Under the pieces are notes generated by a model. That model saw only the letters and a program-made list of their open reading frames with translations. It searched no databases and was not told the origin of the DNA. From contig OX123191.2 of the NCBI GenBank assembly GCA_944739405.2, positions 2,150,830 through 2,214,829 on the forward strand: DNA of 64,000 bases. Direction: 5' to 3'. Position numbers and translations under genes: made by a program. Of the stretch, positions 10,803-21,281 are shown piece after piece; the stretch's first letter is position 1; each line of letters starts with the position of its first letter. Origin of the DNA: Euclidia mi (lineage: Eukaryota > Arthropoda > Insecta > Lepidoptera > Erebidae).

Positions 10803-12281
10803 GTGATAAAGTTTGCAAAAGAAGTGATAGCTCCGCCGTTGACACATATCATAAATTTAAGTATTACAGAAGGTAAATATCCAAATAGCTTAAAAAGGTT
10901 ATAGTTAGGCCTCTTCATAAAAAAGACAAAAAACGGAAATGAAAAACTATAAACCCGTAGCTAAAATTCCAGTATTCTCGAAAATCTTTGAAAAAGTAAT
11001 ATATAACTCAATTTATGGTTTCTTTGAGAAATATGATTTATTTTGCAAGGAACCAAAAGGTTTTCGAAAAAATAGCACAATAAATATGGCTATACACGAT
11101 CTATTAATTAATGTTATGACTTCTGTAGACAAAAAGATACCAGTTTGTGCCATATACACCGATATGACAAAGGCATTTGACTATGTCAACCATAAAACTT
11201 TGCTTGCTAAATTGCATGGGTATGGCATAAGGGGAAACGTCTTTAACCTGATCGAATCATATTTACGTAACAGGTCACAAAGCACCGAAATTACTAGAGT
11301 GTGTTTAAGAACGAAATTAGAAAAAAAATACATATCAGTGCCTCGGAATGTGAAATATGGAGTACCGCAAGGTAGCGTGCTTGGACCGTTATTATTTATC
11401 ATCTATATAAATGACCTTCCAAAAGTAACAAGTCATAAAATGGTTCTCTTTGCTGACGACAGTACTTGCGTAATAAAAGGCTCTAATTTGACCGAATATC
11501 AAAAGGACATTAATGACTGCCTTCATAACATTATAAACTGGTTCGATAATAACAATCTAAAAATTAACCTAACAAAAACTAAAATAATGCATTTTCACCA
11601 TCGTTGTGAACCACCAAAAATTAAGATAACATAGTATAAAGACCACATAATTGAAGAAGTAAATAAGACAAAATTTCTAGGTATAAAGATAGATAATAAG
11701 CTCACTTAGAAGCCGCAGATAGAAGAAGTATGTAAAAAACTAAATAAATGTGCATATGAACTTCTTCAGCTATCAAAAATACTTAGTCAAGAAGCTTTAG
11801 TAACGGCGTATCATGGATTAGTAGCTTCAGTTTTAAGATATGCAATTATCTTCTGGGGTCAGTCCACAGATCGCGAATTAATATTCAAAATGCAGAAAAG
11901 GTGTATTCGTTGTATGTGTCATCTAAAGATCACCGACAGCTGTGTACCATATTTCAAATCGCTAAAAATATTGACGTTACCAGCGCTATATATATTAGAA
12001 ACAGCTCTTTTTGTTAAAAAAATATGAAGTTGTTTGTTAAGGTATCTGAGGTGCGACGGGCTCCGATACGAAATCAATACGTTGATAAACTTTGCGATGT
12101 GACTTGTAAGACAGCATTAATGCAGAAGAGCTTCTTTGGCATGGCACCAAAGATTTACAACAAACTACCCAATAGAATAAAAGACCTGTCTACACTAGAA
12201 TTTAAGAAATCTGTATTTAATTTATTAATTCATAAATTTTATTATTCTATTAATGACTATGTAGATGATGTACTAATTTAA
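10803..12281 (+). pseudogene. LINE ORF2 3' part: reverse transcriptase and C-terminal domain
   Basis: This resumes the LINE RT after the BEL insertion: 'VIAPPLTHIINLS', then from 10939 'NYKPVAKIPVFSKIFEKV', 'AIYTDMTKAFDYVNH' with the first catalytic Asp, 'YGVPQGSVLGPLLFIIYIND', and 'LFADDS', the FADD active site. After a stop at 11634 coding continues as 'KFLGIKIDNKLT', broken by another stop at 11707-11709. The last part (12024-12281) ends 'FFGMAPKIYNKLPNRIKDLS', a typical LINE C-terminus. The FADD box is intact, but the gene is broken by stops, frameshifts and the BEL insertion. Confidence 0.85.
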
Positions 12282-12470
12282 TATAATTTCTATAATTAAT
12301 TGTGTAAAAATTTAGTCACCTTGAATATTACTTAATTTTATACGTATTTTATGCTCAATTTTATATTTGTATGTCCTATGACAAAACATGGTGCACTATA
12401 CTAATTTAAGACCACTGTAATTGTATCTACCTATGTTCAACAAATAAATACTGATTCTGATTCTGAAAAC
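12282..12470 (+). repeat. LINE 3' UTR and tail
   Basis: AT-rich sequence with 'caaataaata' before a short 'ctgattctgattctga' tail, the usual non-poly(A) end of CR1-like LINEs. The insertion end is about 12468. Confidence 0.6.
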
Positions 12471-13212
12471 ACAAGTTCCAGGAATTCCTCGTATTCCAAG
12501 TAAACAATCTCGTCTGTGGCTCCGAAGCCTCATTCCACGTGATCAATGTTAATGAGTTGAGTTGATCAACTTGTAGCGCGCGATGTGTAACACATGAAAG
12601 TTGATATGTTTAATTACTAATCGGCTGAACCTTGTTACATCTCACTAACTAGATCAGCTAAGTAAATAATAGATTCGCTGGGATTAGCTTCTGTTGTTTT
12701 CGCGAGTTTGGATTAAATAGGATTTTGTGTTATTTTATGAATCGTATGTACAGATTTGAAATACTGTTATGTATTGCGCACAAGTTTAATTGTATTTTTA
12801 TCAGCCTACATTTTGTGAGAAAGATTTAAAAACCATGTTGGCAGTTATTGTTTAGGTATTGCCAGATTTTGTACTGAATCTGATCAATTGCCAAAATGAT
12901 CCTTGTAGTAACTCACATACTAGTTACCTACATCCGACACCTTGTAATCCAGCATATTATATAGATAAACGCTAAATTACATTTAAATTAGATTTAATTT
13001 TGGAAATTGAAATAGATATAATATTGTATGTAAATTAATTTTATTTGCTATGACATCTTATTTTAATAATTATTGGTAATGTAATTTAATTATTTTGTGA
13101 CATATTATTATCATTTATTAAGATACATCTGACATTATATGAAGACATTTTATATCTGTTTAATGTTAATATTGAGTTATAACTGACTTTAAATCTGACA
13201 ATTTTTGTTTTT
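12471..13212. other. AT-rich sequence, no gene seen
   Basis: No coding frame or known repeat was supported. 'ttgagttgatcaactt' at about 12555 is a short palindrome. Confidence 0.5.
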
Positions 13213-13445
13213 AGCCGACTTCAAAAAAAAGGAGGAGGTTCTCAATTCGTCGGAATCTTTTTTTTTATGTATGTTCCCCGATTTTTCTAAGACGCCTGGA
13301 CCGATTTCGAAAATTCTTGTTTTGATTGAAAGAGGATACCTCCTAGTTGGTCCCATGATCATTAGATCAGGATCTGATCATGGAATCCTGAAAAAATCGA
13401 AGGCACTCTTCAAATTTTATAAGCACACTTGAAGCGATTTGACGA

Positions 13446-13935
13446 TAACAACCCAATGCTGTCGAGTTTGGGCTCGTTTGAGTCGTCTTTACATAGACTT
13501 TGATGCTGGATGATTTCCATGGTCTGATGATAGAGTTTGAAGGTAACCATGAGATCTTTGTGATACAATAACCCAATCTCATCGAGTTTAGGATCGTTTG
13601 ATTCGTCTTTACATAGACTTAGGTACTGGATGTTTTGCAGGGTCTGATGATGGAGCAGGAAGGTGGCCATGGGATCTTTGTAATACAAAGACGCAATCCC
13701 ATTGAATTTGGTCGCGTTTGATTCGTCTTTACATGGACTTTAGTGCTGAATGTTTACCAAACTCTGATGATGGAGCAGGAATCGTGTTGCATGGACACCC
13801 CATGGGTTCTTTCTAATACAATAACGCAATCTCATCGTGTTTAGGCTCGTTAGTTTTGTCTTGGCAAACACTTTGGTATTAGATGATTTACGGGATCTGA
13901 TGATGGAACTGAAACAAACGTGTTTAGGCTAGTTA
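13446..13935. repeat. Tandem repeat, about 119-131 bp per unit, four units
   Basis: Units start near 13446, 13565, 13684 and 13815. Shared blocks include 'gtctttacatagactt' and 'gggtctgatgatggagcagg'. The first two spacings are 119 bp and the third about 131 bp because of an 11-12 bp insertion around 13785. The last unit is the most diverged. Minus-strand frames of 71 and 92 residues through it are products of the repeat, not genes. Confidence 0.8.
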
Positions 13936-14031
13936 GTTGAAATAAAAAATAAATCGAAATTGCCAGAAAGGTGCAGGTCTACATTTCAGAATTGAGGCAC
14001 GTAAGGAAGGCCTCTCCATCATGTACCACCT

Positions 14032-14646
14032 TTTTTTGTTTTTCTTTTGTTTTTTTTTTGTTTTACGAGGTGGAAAATCCCTTCGGATCTAAGATTCTTG
14101 GGGAAAATGAGAGCTGGAGTATGTGGTGTTTCCACTAAAAACCAACTCGAATTTCTCATGTACCCGTGTGTCGGAGGGTAGGGCATCGCCAAAGCATTCG
14201 TCGCCACCCTCCGACGGGCATTGGCCCGCCAGATGGTGACGCGGGCCCCGAACAAAACCCCTTTGGTGGCGAATTAAGGTGTTGGGCTCCGCCGCCAAAA
14301 CACAAAGCGGTCGCAGAAGATAGGGAGGATGGCAACGCAACACCGCATCTCCTCTTCCTTTGCGGCCTCACCGCGACGCATCGAATGGTGCGCCCCCATA
14401 TGGTCGCGGGAGATAGGGCGTGCGGCAATGCAACACCGACACGCCTCTCCTCCCGCGACCGAACCCGACTGCGAGGGACAGACAGAACTGTCCCCCGCAC
14501 CCGCACCGTTGGACGCATCCTGCGCAGGCCCCTCCAAGCCCACGGGGAGCGTCCCCTCCTGGATCCCTCTTAGCTTCACCGCGGGTGACCAATTCACGGT
14601 TACTGAGCCCCCCCACCACGACAAGGTGGAGATCCCACGCGGGGAG
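14032..14646 (-). mobile_element. 615-bp GC-rich retroposon with 13-bp target duplication
   Basis: A perfect direct repeat 'tcatgtaccacct' flanks it (14019-14031 and 14647-14659). Read on the minus strand it starts 'ctccccgcgtgggatctcc', contains the hairpin-prone 'ccaccttgtcgtggtgg', and ends in an A-rich tail (14032-14060 as T runs). These are marks of target-primed retroposition. It is far more GC-rich than its surroundings, so long frames appear on both strands; none resembles a protein I know. It could be a short non-autonomous LINE derivative or a SINE. Confidence 0.75.
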
Positions 14647-14754
14647 TCATGTACCACCTACACTATCCTATGTACCTACTTACCACCTATTACTATTTTT
14701 TATTAGTATACCACTAAAAAGCAAAAATTAAAAAAATTTTTTAAATAATAAAAA

Positions 14755-15025
14755 AAACGACTTCAAAAAACACTAAGGAACTAAAAAACAAAAATTAATT
14801 GGTTTTGGAGCAAACATTTTTGGAGTCGGTGCCAAGCCCTTACGCAAAAAGTTACTAAATTACAAACTACCTATTCTATCAACAACGAAAGTTATATAAA
14901 AATGTGTAGAGGTTTTATAGTCAGATCAGAAATACTTGGCTTGGCACCGACTCCAAAAGTTTTTTCTCCAAAACCAATTAATTTTTGTTTTTTAGTTCCT
15001 TAGTGTTTTTTGAAGTCGTTTTTTT
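14755..15025. repeat. Large inverted repeat, arms about 85-90 bp
   Basis: The left arm (about 14755-14843) and right arm (about 14938-15025) are reverse complements with few differences. They share 'actaaggaactaaaaaacaa', 'attaattggttttgga' and 'ggagtcggtgccaagcc'. The loop is about 95 bp. Confidence 0.85.
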
Positions 15026-15039
15026 TTATTTAAAAATAT

Positions 15040-15228
15040 TTTTAACTGTAATATCAAATTAGAGCATGTCAATAATCTGTAATATTTTCTATAATGTTAT
15101 GTAATGACCTTGTACTTTTAAAATTTGGACACTGATATAGCTGATTATGGTGAGACTTGTAAATTTATAATTTATAACACCAGTGTACAACCCATTTTCA
15201 CAAATAAATAAATGAAATGAAATTACAT
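15040..15228 (+). repeat. 3' end of a retroposon
   Basis: AT-rich sequence ending in 'caaataaataaatgaaatga', a polyadenylation-like tail typical of lepidopteran LINE 3' ends. No coding part is retained. Confidence 0.4.
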
Positions 15229-15274
15229 CCAGTATTAACAAATTATAACTTCAAATTAGTAGTATGCTCCTTAT

Positions 15275-15520
15275 TCTTCATATCGTATGAGCATATGACA
15301 AACTCCAGTGTCAGAGCTTTAAAGGCCGGCCGAAGGCCTAACAACTTTTGTCTTGGGACGAGAACCGGGATCGACCGCTTTTACGTGCTCTCCGAATCAC
15401 TGTACCCTCTGATGTAAGTGCCCCTAAACGCAGCCAACCATCCAAGAGGTGACCTGCATTAAAATTGCTTAACATTGCCGATCTATTACGAATGACATGT
15501 CACGTCACGCTATGGGCGTA
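15275..15520 (-). repeat. 5S-rRNA-derived SINE, copy 1
   Basis: On the minus strand it carries an A-box-like 'atgttaagcaat' (15464-15475), 16 nt, then a C-box-like 'tcttggatgg' (15431-15447). That is the order and exact spacing of the internal promoter of 5S rRNA genes. Downstream blocks ('gtcgatcccggttctcgtcc', 'gaaggcctt') match the copies at 27940 and 46019. The equivalent copy at 46019-46207 lies at the same place in the other duplicate, so this insertion predates the duplication. Confidence 0.75.
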
Positions 15521-15960
15521 GTTTGTAAGTACTGTGCTTATTTGATCCCAATATTTAAATCTATGTCTTCTAATTATGCCTTTAATTATCAAGTTTTAAT
15601 ACCACAGTGACTATTTATTTTTCTAAATGCAGTGCACTTGAATAATTAAATTCAAGCACTAAGATAAAAGCTCCCATTCAACAGCAAGGAATAATGACTC
15701 TAGAAAAAAAAAAGACTCTAGATCTAAAATATTTAATTCTAAGAAACTTCTTATTACATTGAGTTCTAAGAAAATAATGATCACTTGAAGTAACGTTGAA
15801 GACACAATGAGAGTACACTGAGAAACATTGTATTGTTGAAAGTATTTCCAATAGTTTTCGAAAGCAAAGTGGACTACACTTGTGCACTTACTTACACATA
15901 GTTATTAAAAGTTACTAGAGGCCCGCACGTCATATTTTTATATTTTTTATTTTATTTATA

Positions 15961-16207
15961 GTCTCACGCCTGTATCCCCGAAGGGGTAGGCAGAGGTGTA
16001 AATATTACACCCATATTTCGACACTGAATTTTAGGTCCCACGTAATAGGGGGCGAGCATATTGCCGTTACCGGGCACATCACCAGACTCCGTGCTGCTAC
16101 TGAGTATTCGGAAAAAGCCCAGTAACACTTTTGCCCGACCCGGAAGTCGAACCCGAGACCTCCGATCAGCAGTCGTAGACGCTTTCCACTTGACCACGGA
16201 GGCAATC
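15961..16207 (-). repeat. SINE S1, near full length
   Basis: Minus-strand head 'gattgcctccgtggtcaagt' followed by a B-box 'gggttcgacttcc' and the shared body and tail. It is tRNA-derived, not a tRNA gene: no cloverleaf closes over the head and the body continues for 170 bp. Confidence 0.85.
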
Positions 16208-16224
16208 GTGATATTTTATTTAAT

Positions 16225-16385
16225 AATTTAACCGTTTCAGCCCGAGCCCGTGGGAATTTCGGGAAATCCCTAAGTGCACCCTACGGTATTCAACGAACAT
16301 ATATGCTAAATTTCAGGTGCCTGCGCCTAATAGTTTTGGCTGCAGCTTGTCTGTCAGTTAGTCAGTAATTTTATATATACAGCTT
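16225..16385 (+). repeat. Common interspersed repeat block
   Basis: It shares 'ggaatttcgggaaatcc', a 'caccctacggt'-like block and 'gtctgtcagt' with 33815-33985. No coding sequence. The class of the parent element is unclear. Confidence 0.65.
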
Positions 16386-16989
16386 AGATGAATAAAACTA
16401 GTACTAGAGATACAACCATCTATCATCGATTGTTCAACTGCTAGTCATCGAATACTATCAAATAATAAACGTGTCAATGATATTCAGCAGTCCATTGTTT
16501 AGTTAAAAGGAACTAGATGACTTTTGAATCATAGTGTATAAGGTTTTTAACAGTACGTGAAAAGCTGTCTATAGGTAGGTACACGGTGTGTGCGGTGCAT
16601 AGCAACGAACAGCTCAGCAGATTGGTCTTTGGCCAACAATAAATGCATCGCAATCGGCGTTAAAACCAAATCTTTAAAACCAATCGTTGCGTAACTCAGA
16701 CAAATATCAATATCAAATCATAATTAGCTCTTATAATTTATCATTTACTCAAACCATTATTTTAATGTAATAATGTTTTACCATTTTTCAATATATTATT
16801 ATATTAACCTTAAAAGTTCGTATAGTTCGATCCAACCAGAAAGATAGTTTCGCTGAAACCAGGCGCAAACACATCTTTTTTCACGGTGCACGAAGACGAA
16901 TGCTATTTGTTAAGCCAATAAAAGTTAAAATGTAAAAGGAACGAGCAAAGGGAACCGATACCAGTATATATTCCAGTATGTTTAATATA

Positions 16990-17260
16990 TTTGACGACCG
17001 GTTGGCGCCGCGGGAGTGTAAGCGACTGCTACGCCGAAGGTCGCGGGTTCAATTCCAGCTCAAGTCCAACATTTGTGTGCATGAACATGGATGTTTGTCT
17101 TGGTCTGGGTGTTTCTATGTATAATATGTATGTATTTACAAAAAAAAGTATATATGTATGTTTATCCATATTTATTTATTATATTAGATACTTATTTATA
17201 TTAGGTACCTATATACTACAAAATATTGCGGGGCTAATACCACGTGCGGTTCACCGCAGT
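16990..17260 (+). repeat. tRNA-derived SINE S4
   Basis: The head 'gaccggttggcgccgcgg' (A-box region) and 'ggtcgcgggttcaattcc' (B-box) is followed by a body with 'gtatgtatttac' and T-rich sequence. It is a different family from S1 and S2. Confidence 0.65.
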
Positions 17261-17282
17261 GTGCCTACAAGTGTATTTTACA

Positions 17283-17331
17283 CAGCCAAGTTTACACAGC
17301 CAAGCCTACAAGTGGCTTGGCTGTGTAAATT
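17283..17331. repeat. Short hairpin
   Basis: 'tttacacagccaag' at about 17290-17304 pairs with 'cttggctgtgtaaa' at about 17317-17330, with an 11-14 nt loop. A second 'acacagccaag' precedes it. Confidence 0.6.
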
Positions 17332-17559
17332 GTGTTCATATTCACATTTCCAATAACAAGGCAGTCTCCTTTTCATTAGAAAATATAACAATCATAACCC
17401 TATCTATTTCAGATCTAGTAAGCCCTGGGTAACAATCTTTTGTATGCCACTGAAAACAAGGTAAAGAAAAAATCATATTCAAACTCAAAGAAGCCGTTTT
17501 CGAAAAGTATTTCGAATAAACTGAATTGCGAAAATATACCTGAATAAGATAGCCCAATA

Positions 17560-18450
17560 ATCTTGCAACGTACACTTCTGACGAGTAAGCTTTTTGTGTG
17601 TTGTGCCGTCAATGCTTGTTCAGCTTGTTTGCCGATTTCGTTCTTACTGTGTGTCCATGGTTCTTAGATATTTGGCGTGCGCCTAGTACATGTTTTAAAT
17701 ATACTGTCTGTAATATGAAGAGACAGATTCATCTTTTTTCTTCTAACAGTGGATATTATCGCGTTCCGTTTACTCCTCTGCTCCATGTAGCAGCGAAAGA
17801 CGTATAAGACTCTTCCCTAGATTCCTACGCAGTCAACTCACTGAAACCACCGCGGTATAAAGATTGTCTCTTAGCGGTGGATTGACGGGAAACGCGGTTA
17901 GCATACATTGCCGCAAACGCGCCGTGAGCGTCAGTCGTGTAACTAATATTTAGAGCCCGTTATATAGGGATCTGATAAATATTATGATCATTTTAACATA
18001 TTCTTCCAAATCTTGTAGAAGAACAATGGCTGATATATATTATATTTACTACAGTTAAATGCCAAGCTAGTACCCACTATCAAACAAATCTCAAACAAAG
18101 CAAGGATTTTCAAAACACTCCACAAACGGCGATATTTCAGAAAAACAATAGAATTCTATTGTCCAGTCTTTCTAGGCACGCCTTTTCTTACTTCGGGGTG
18201 TGTTGTGACCCTTGCTGTGTATTTGTTTAGGTTTTATTGATGCTTTTCAATTTTATTTGGAATAATACGCTTAATTATTTTTACATGCACTTAATGGGGC
18301 ACATTTGCTTTGTAAACTTGGAAATAAATATTGACCCCAGAACGCCCGACATATTAACTAAAATAGAAAAGTAGACAATAAGGCTATTGTCTTCAAACTC
18401 AGTTATTTTGAATTGCCGTAATTGGCCTAAATTAAAAGGGAACTGCCTTA
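17560..18450. other. Conserved part of the duplicated unit, no gene seen
   Basis: It matches 47450-48400. It contains an inverted pair 'ccaccgcggta'/'tagcggtgg' near 17848-17880 in an otherwise AT-rich stretch. Reading frames do not persist in both copies. Confidence 0.5.
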
Positions 18451-19193
18451 ACACGTTGAACGCCACAATAAAAACCATGTTTAGGCAAGTGAGCCGCGGC
18501 GGACACCATGTGCCCGCCAGTATGTCGGGTCCAAGGCGCCGCGTCGGACACCGTGTGTCCATGTCCTCGATCACTTCAGAAGCCTCTATCTAGGTTGCCG
18601 ACGGACGCCGATTTTACAATTTTTACGTTGACAGGTGACCTCCTCGGCCCACAGTACAACCTGGCCGCTTGGCATAAATAAATTCAAATAGACTTGGAAA
18701 TTGTGTTATTTTTCGTAAGTTGTTGCCATATGTGTCGCAGATAAACAACAGAGTTAATCTTATTTATTAATTTGAGAGATGTTATACTTAAGTGGACATT
18801 AATTTTTCGCCTTTACAATACATTTTGAAGTCGTGAGAATTATAATCGATTTCAGTAAATTAATTCTCAAAGGAGTAATGGACTCAGTAGGAAATTTATA
18901 AAAAAAATGCTACCTGTTTTGTTAAAATAGGTTTCTACTAATACCGTAACTGAAAAAATAAAAAAGTCATAATATGTTCGTAATTAGATTATTAAAATAC
19001 AACAGATACTATATAATATTATAAAGAGGAAATATTTGTATGTAAGTATGTTTGTAACGAATTGGCTCAAAAAGTACTGGACCGATTTTAAAAATTCTTT
19101 CACCATTTGAATGCTACATTACCACTGATTAATATAGGCTATTTTTATTACAAGAAAAAAAATGTTTCAAAAATAAATGTCGGTGCGGAGCGC
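18451..19193. repeat. Private insertion at a TTAA site (MITE-like start) plus common repeat
   Basis: The duplicates part at 'ccttaa' (18449-18454). The inserted part begins 'cacgttgaacgccac', like the inverted end of piggyBac-type miniature elements, and includes GC-rich 'ggacaccatgtgcccgcc' and 'ggacaccgtgtgtcc'. I found no matching right end. 19030-19190 is a second common repeat with 'ctggaccgattttaaaaatt' and 'gtcggtgcggagcg'. Confidence 0.4.
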
Positions 19194-19219
19194 AAAGGTT
19201 AAGCTTTGCTTGGTAAATT

Positions 19220-19417
19220 TCACTTTATTGACTGATACATCATCCTCTCACAAATACACTTTCCTAAAATAAATGTATTGTGATAGATAACTAGTTCCCA
19301 TTGGTGTATTCTCCATTTCAATATTGGTATATTCCTTTCGCCCAAACACTTCCGAAACTGAACGTGTTGTTCCGTTTGCATCTCACAGCCAAAAGTTCCC
19401 ATAGTTTGAGTTTTCAT
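19220..19417 (-). other. 65-residue open frame kept in both duplicates
   Basis: This frame and 48583-48780 encode 60-odd residues with about seven replacements ('MQTEQHVQFRKCLG' shared). I recognise no family. With the two copies about 95% identical in DNA, keeping a short frame by chance is quite possible. No promoter or splice signal was identified. Confidence 0.2.
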
Positions 19418-19815
19418 TGAAAACGAAAACTTTCAATACAGTAAAAAGTTGGACGTACATCGTGACATATCATTACGCGAAGTTACACTTGAGGCCAAAG
19501 GGATTGTAAATACCAAATGCAACACACTAAGCGTTCAGACCGAAGCTATGCCAAATCTCTCGATATCAGTTGCTTATTCAATCGACGCGATTTGAGCTGG
19601 CAAGCGAAAATACAGTTCGAGCGCACTGAACAATTTGCAATTCACTTGTCGCCCGCCTCTCTACAGGGACAATGGAGGTGTGTGATTTGAGGTTTGATTT
19701 TACTCCGACGCCAGCTTGGCTCGCATTGTAAAACGATTTTGGTAACTGGACACTTTTTTCGGCCGCATTTTGATTAGGTTTTTGTTCGCAGATTGGAATA
19801 ATGGGTTGGGTCGGT

Positions 19816-20275
19816 TGAGACGGAGGATCTCAGGTAGGATGTCGGGGTTCGAGAGAATCACTGCTAGGCTGAACAGGTTCTTTATTATGTCTCACTACCG
19901 CTTACATACAGTATGACCGAACTAGGTAAGCACTGGCCTGAGCTGGCTGGAGTGTAGACTCCTGCTGCTCTCCGACGCTCGCAGTGTAGCTGCTCGAAGG
20001 GTCGCCGATGAGCTGGCCAAGGTGCGCTGCGCAGGCAGCTCTGCGGTCGATGTTCAGGCTGAGCGGGTCTCAGGCGGTGCAGCCGATGTGGGTCGAGCGG
20101 TCAGGCTCAGGCGTCCGTGGCCTGGCTGTAGGAGCTCGTAGGCAGGAACGGAGGCTTGGGTGGCAGCTGGCTAGTAGCGGCACGGCGCCAGCAGCTCGTG
20201 GCTTGTAGCCCGTAGGAAGAAGACAGGTGCAGTGAGCTCGTAGGGTGAACTGGAAACAGCATAGAGAATATACAG
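19816..20275 (-). repeat. Gypsy 3' LTR, lacking its first 350 bp
   Basis: It aligns with 23391-23848 of the full LTR up to 'tattctctatgctg' and then diverges. On the minus strand the missing part is the start of the LTR, normally U3 with the promoter. The 20276-20405 stretch in its place is probably element 3' UTR. Confidence 0.85.
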
Positions 20276-20405
20276 CAGGATTTTTCGTGTTTAGACAAGA
20301 AAAATCCGTCTAACTAAGTCCTCCGAACCTCTGTAGACAGTGCTAAGTAGATAGTGACTATGAAACTCAAACTGCAGGTAGGTACAATGAAAGAATCTAG
20401 TTAGG

Positions 20406-21281
20406 TTAGGAATCAGTGTAGTTAATTCGTTTTAAATCTTTAATGTGCCATAGGCCAATAGATTTACCCGACGAATCCGCTAATTCGTATACTAGTGGTG
20501 ACTTTTTAGCAATAATAGTACACTTGGCAAACTTAGGAGCTAGTTTTTTGCCAAATGATTTGTCGTAGGTTCTTTTCCACACAGTATCACCCACGTTAAT
20601 ACCAGCCGGTTTACGACGTAAGTTGTATGCGTGTGTATATACAGTACCATTGTTTTGGTGTTTACGTGCGACACAAGTATCACACGAAGATATAAACTTA
20701 ATAATGTCAGCGTGCATACCAGGCCAATAATAACGCTGCGCTAAACGTTTATACGTTTTAAAAATACCTAAATGACCCGCAGCGAGTTCCGAATGGTATT
20801 CTTTAATAGCGGTAGTTCTACCCGAGGTATGTAGGACCTCTTTCCAATCGAATACTTTACGCAATGTACATTTAGATACCATATATCTGTACAATTTATC
20901 ATTCCTGATAGAATAATTAGGGAAAGATGTAGGTGAGTTTTTACAGCCATTGTAGATTGTAGTATACCACTGATCCGAGGTTATAGTAGTCTCGTTATAA
21001 GTGTTAGTATCAATAGCTGACACGGTAGCATTAACTTTATTAGGCAAGGAATTACTACGAGAGTAATTATTAGATAAAGAAACAGAGTTAATATAGTTTG
21101 GTAACAATTTAAATCTTTTCCAGAATTCAATACCTAAAATTAACGAACTAGTAACTTCTGGAATTACGTACGCTTTTAAATAACAAGTTTTATTTTTAAA
21201 AGTGGTGGGTAGGTTGATATAGCCGATCGGTGTCAGACGATGACCACCCGCCGATCGAAAAAAATATAGTAGGGTTGTCAC
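20406..21281 (-). pseudogene. Gypsy protease C-terminus fused to integrase zinc finger and C-terminal domain
   Basis: The 291-residue frame has no early stop. Its start ('VIPEVTSSLILGIEFWKRF') is the end of a retropepsin. It then passes through 'WYTTIYNG' and 'FPNYSIRNDKLYRY', the linker normally found after RNase H, into the integrase zinc finger ('HSELAAGHLGIFKTYKRL', 'YYWPGMHADI', 'SCDTCVARKHQ'; H-H-C-C). It then jumps to the C-terminal domain ('NLRRKPAGINVGDTVWKR', 'GLWHIKDLKRI'). RT, RNase H and the D,D-35-E core are cleanly missing without loss of frame. It is in the +1 frame to the preceding Gag-protease frame at a run of seven T, probably from an indel. Confidence 0.85.

Larger units (their letters stand above)
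3213..12470 (+). mobile_element. Non-LTR retrotransposon (LINE, CR1/Jockey-like) split by a BEL insertion
   Basis: In order the element carries ORF1 with a coiled coil and an SGNH-like domain, an apurinic-type endonuclease, a reverse transcriptase, and a short 3' end finishing in repeats of 'ctgatt' at about 12450-12467. The RT coding sequence is cut at 5587 and resumes at 10803 on either side of a BEL element with a 5-bp target duplication. Several frameshifts and stops in ORF1 and ORF2 show that this copy is dead and older than the BEL insertion. Clade assignment rests on domain order and ORF1 type, not on a tree. Confidence 0.85.
13213..15025. mobile_element. Repeat bounded by inverted 'cgacttcaaaaaa' ends
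   Basis: It begins 'gccgacttcaaaaaaaagga' and ends with the inverse 'ttttttgaagtcg' near 15006-15020. The opening block, including 'ggaggaggttctcaattcg', is a very common repeat in lepidopteran genomes. The body holds a 119-bp tandem repeat (13446-13935), a nested retroposon (14032-14646) and a large inverted repeat (14755-15025). No transposase is visible. It may be a non-autonomous DNA element, but I cannot name the superfamily and the inverted ends may partly derive from the internal palindrome. Confidence 0.5.
15912..17558. other. Segment private to copy 1, made of repeats
   Basis: It is absent from the corresponding place in the other duplicate (about 47165-47445, which holds the right end of an inverted-repeat element instead). 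It holds an S1 SINE, a common repeat block and another tRNA-derived SINE, listed separately. No gene is supported. Confidence 0.6.

Noticed and set aside
13367..13688. 71- and 92-residue minus frames
   Set aside because: They repeat internally with the 119-bp tandem units and are not independent genes.
14156..14731. Overlapping GC-rich frames of 80-135 residues on both strands
   Set aside because: All frames are open because the insert is GC-rich; none has a recognisable motif.
20008..20298. 62-67-residue frames in the gypsy LTR (also 23583-23939)
   Set aside because: Same LTR sequence in both places, both strands open, no domain.
21240..21281. Programmed -1 frameshift at a run of seven T between Gag and pol of the first gypsy
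   Set aside because: The downstream frame is +1 relative to Gag, so classical -1 slippage at this run would not reach it; an indel is simpler.
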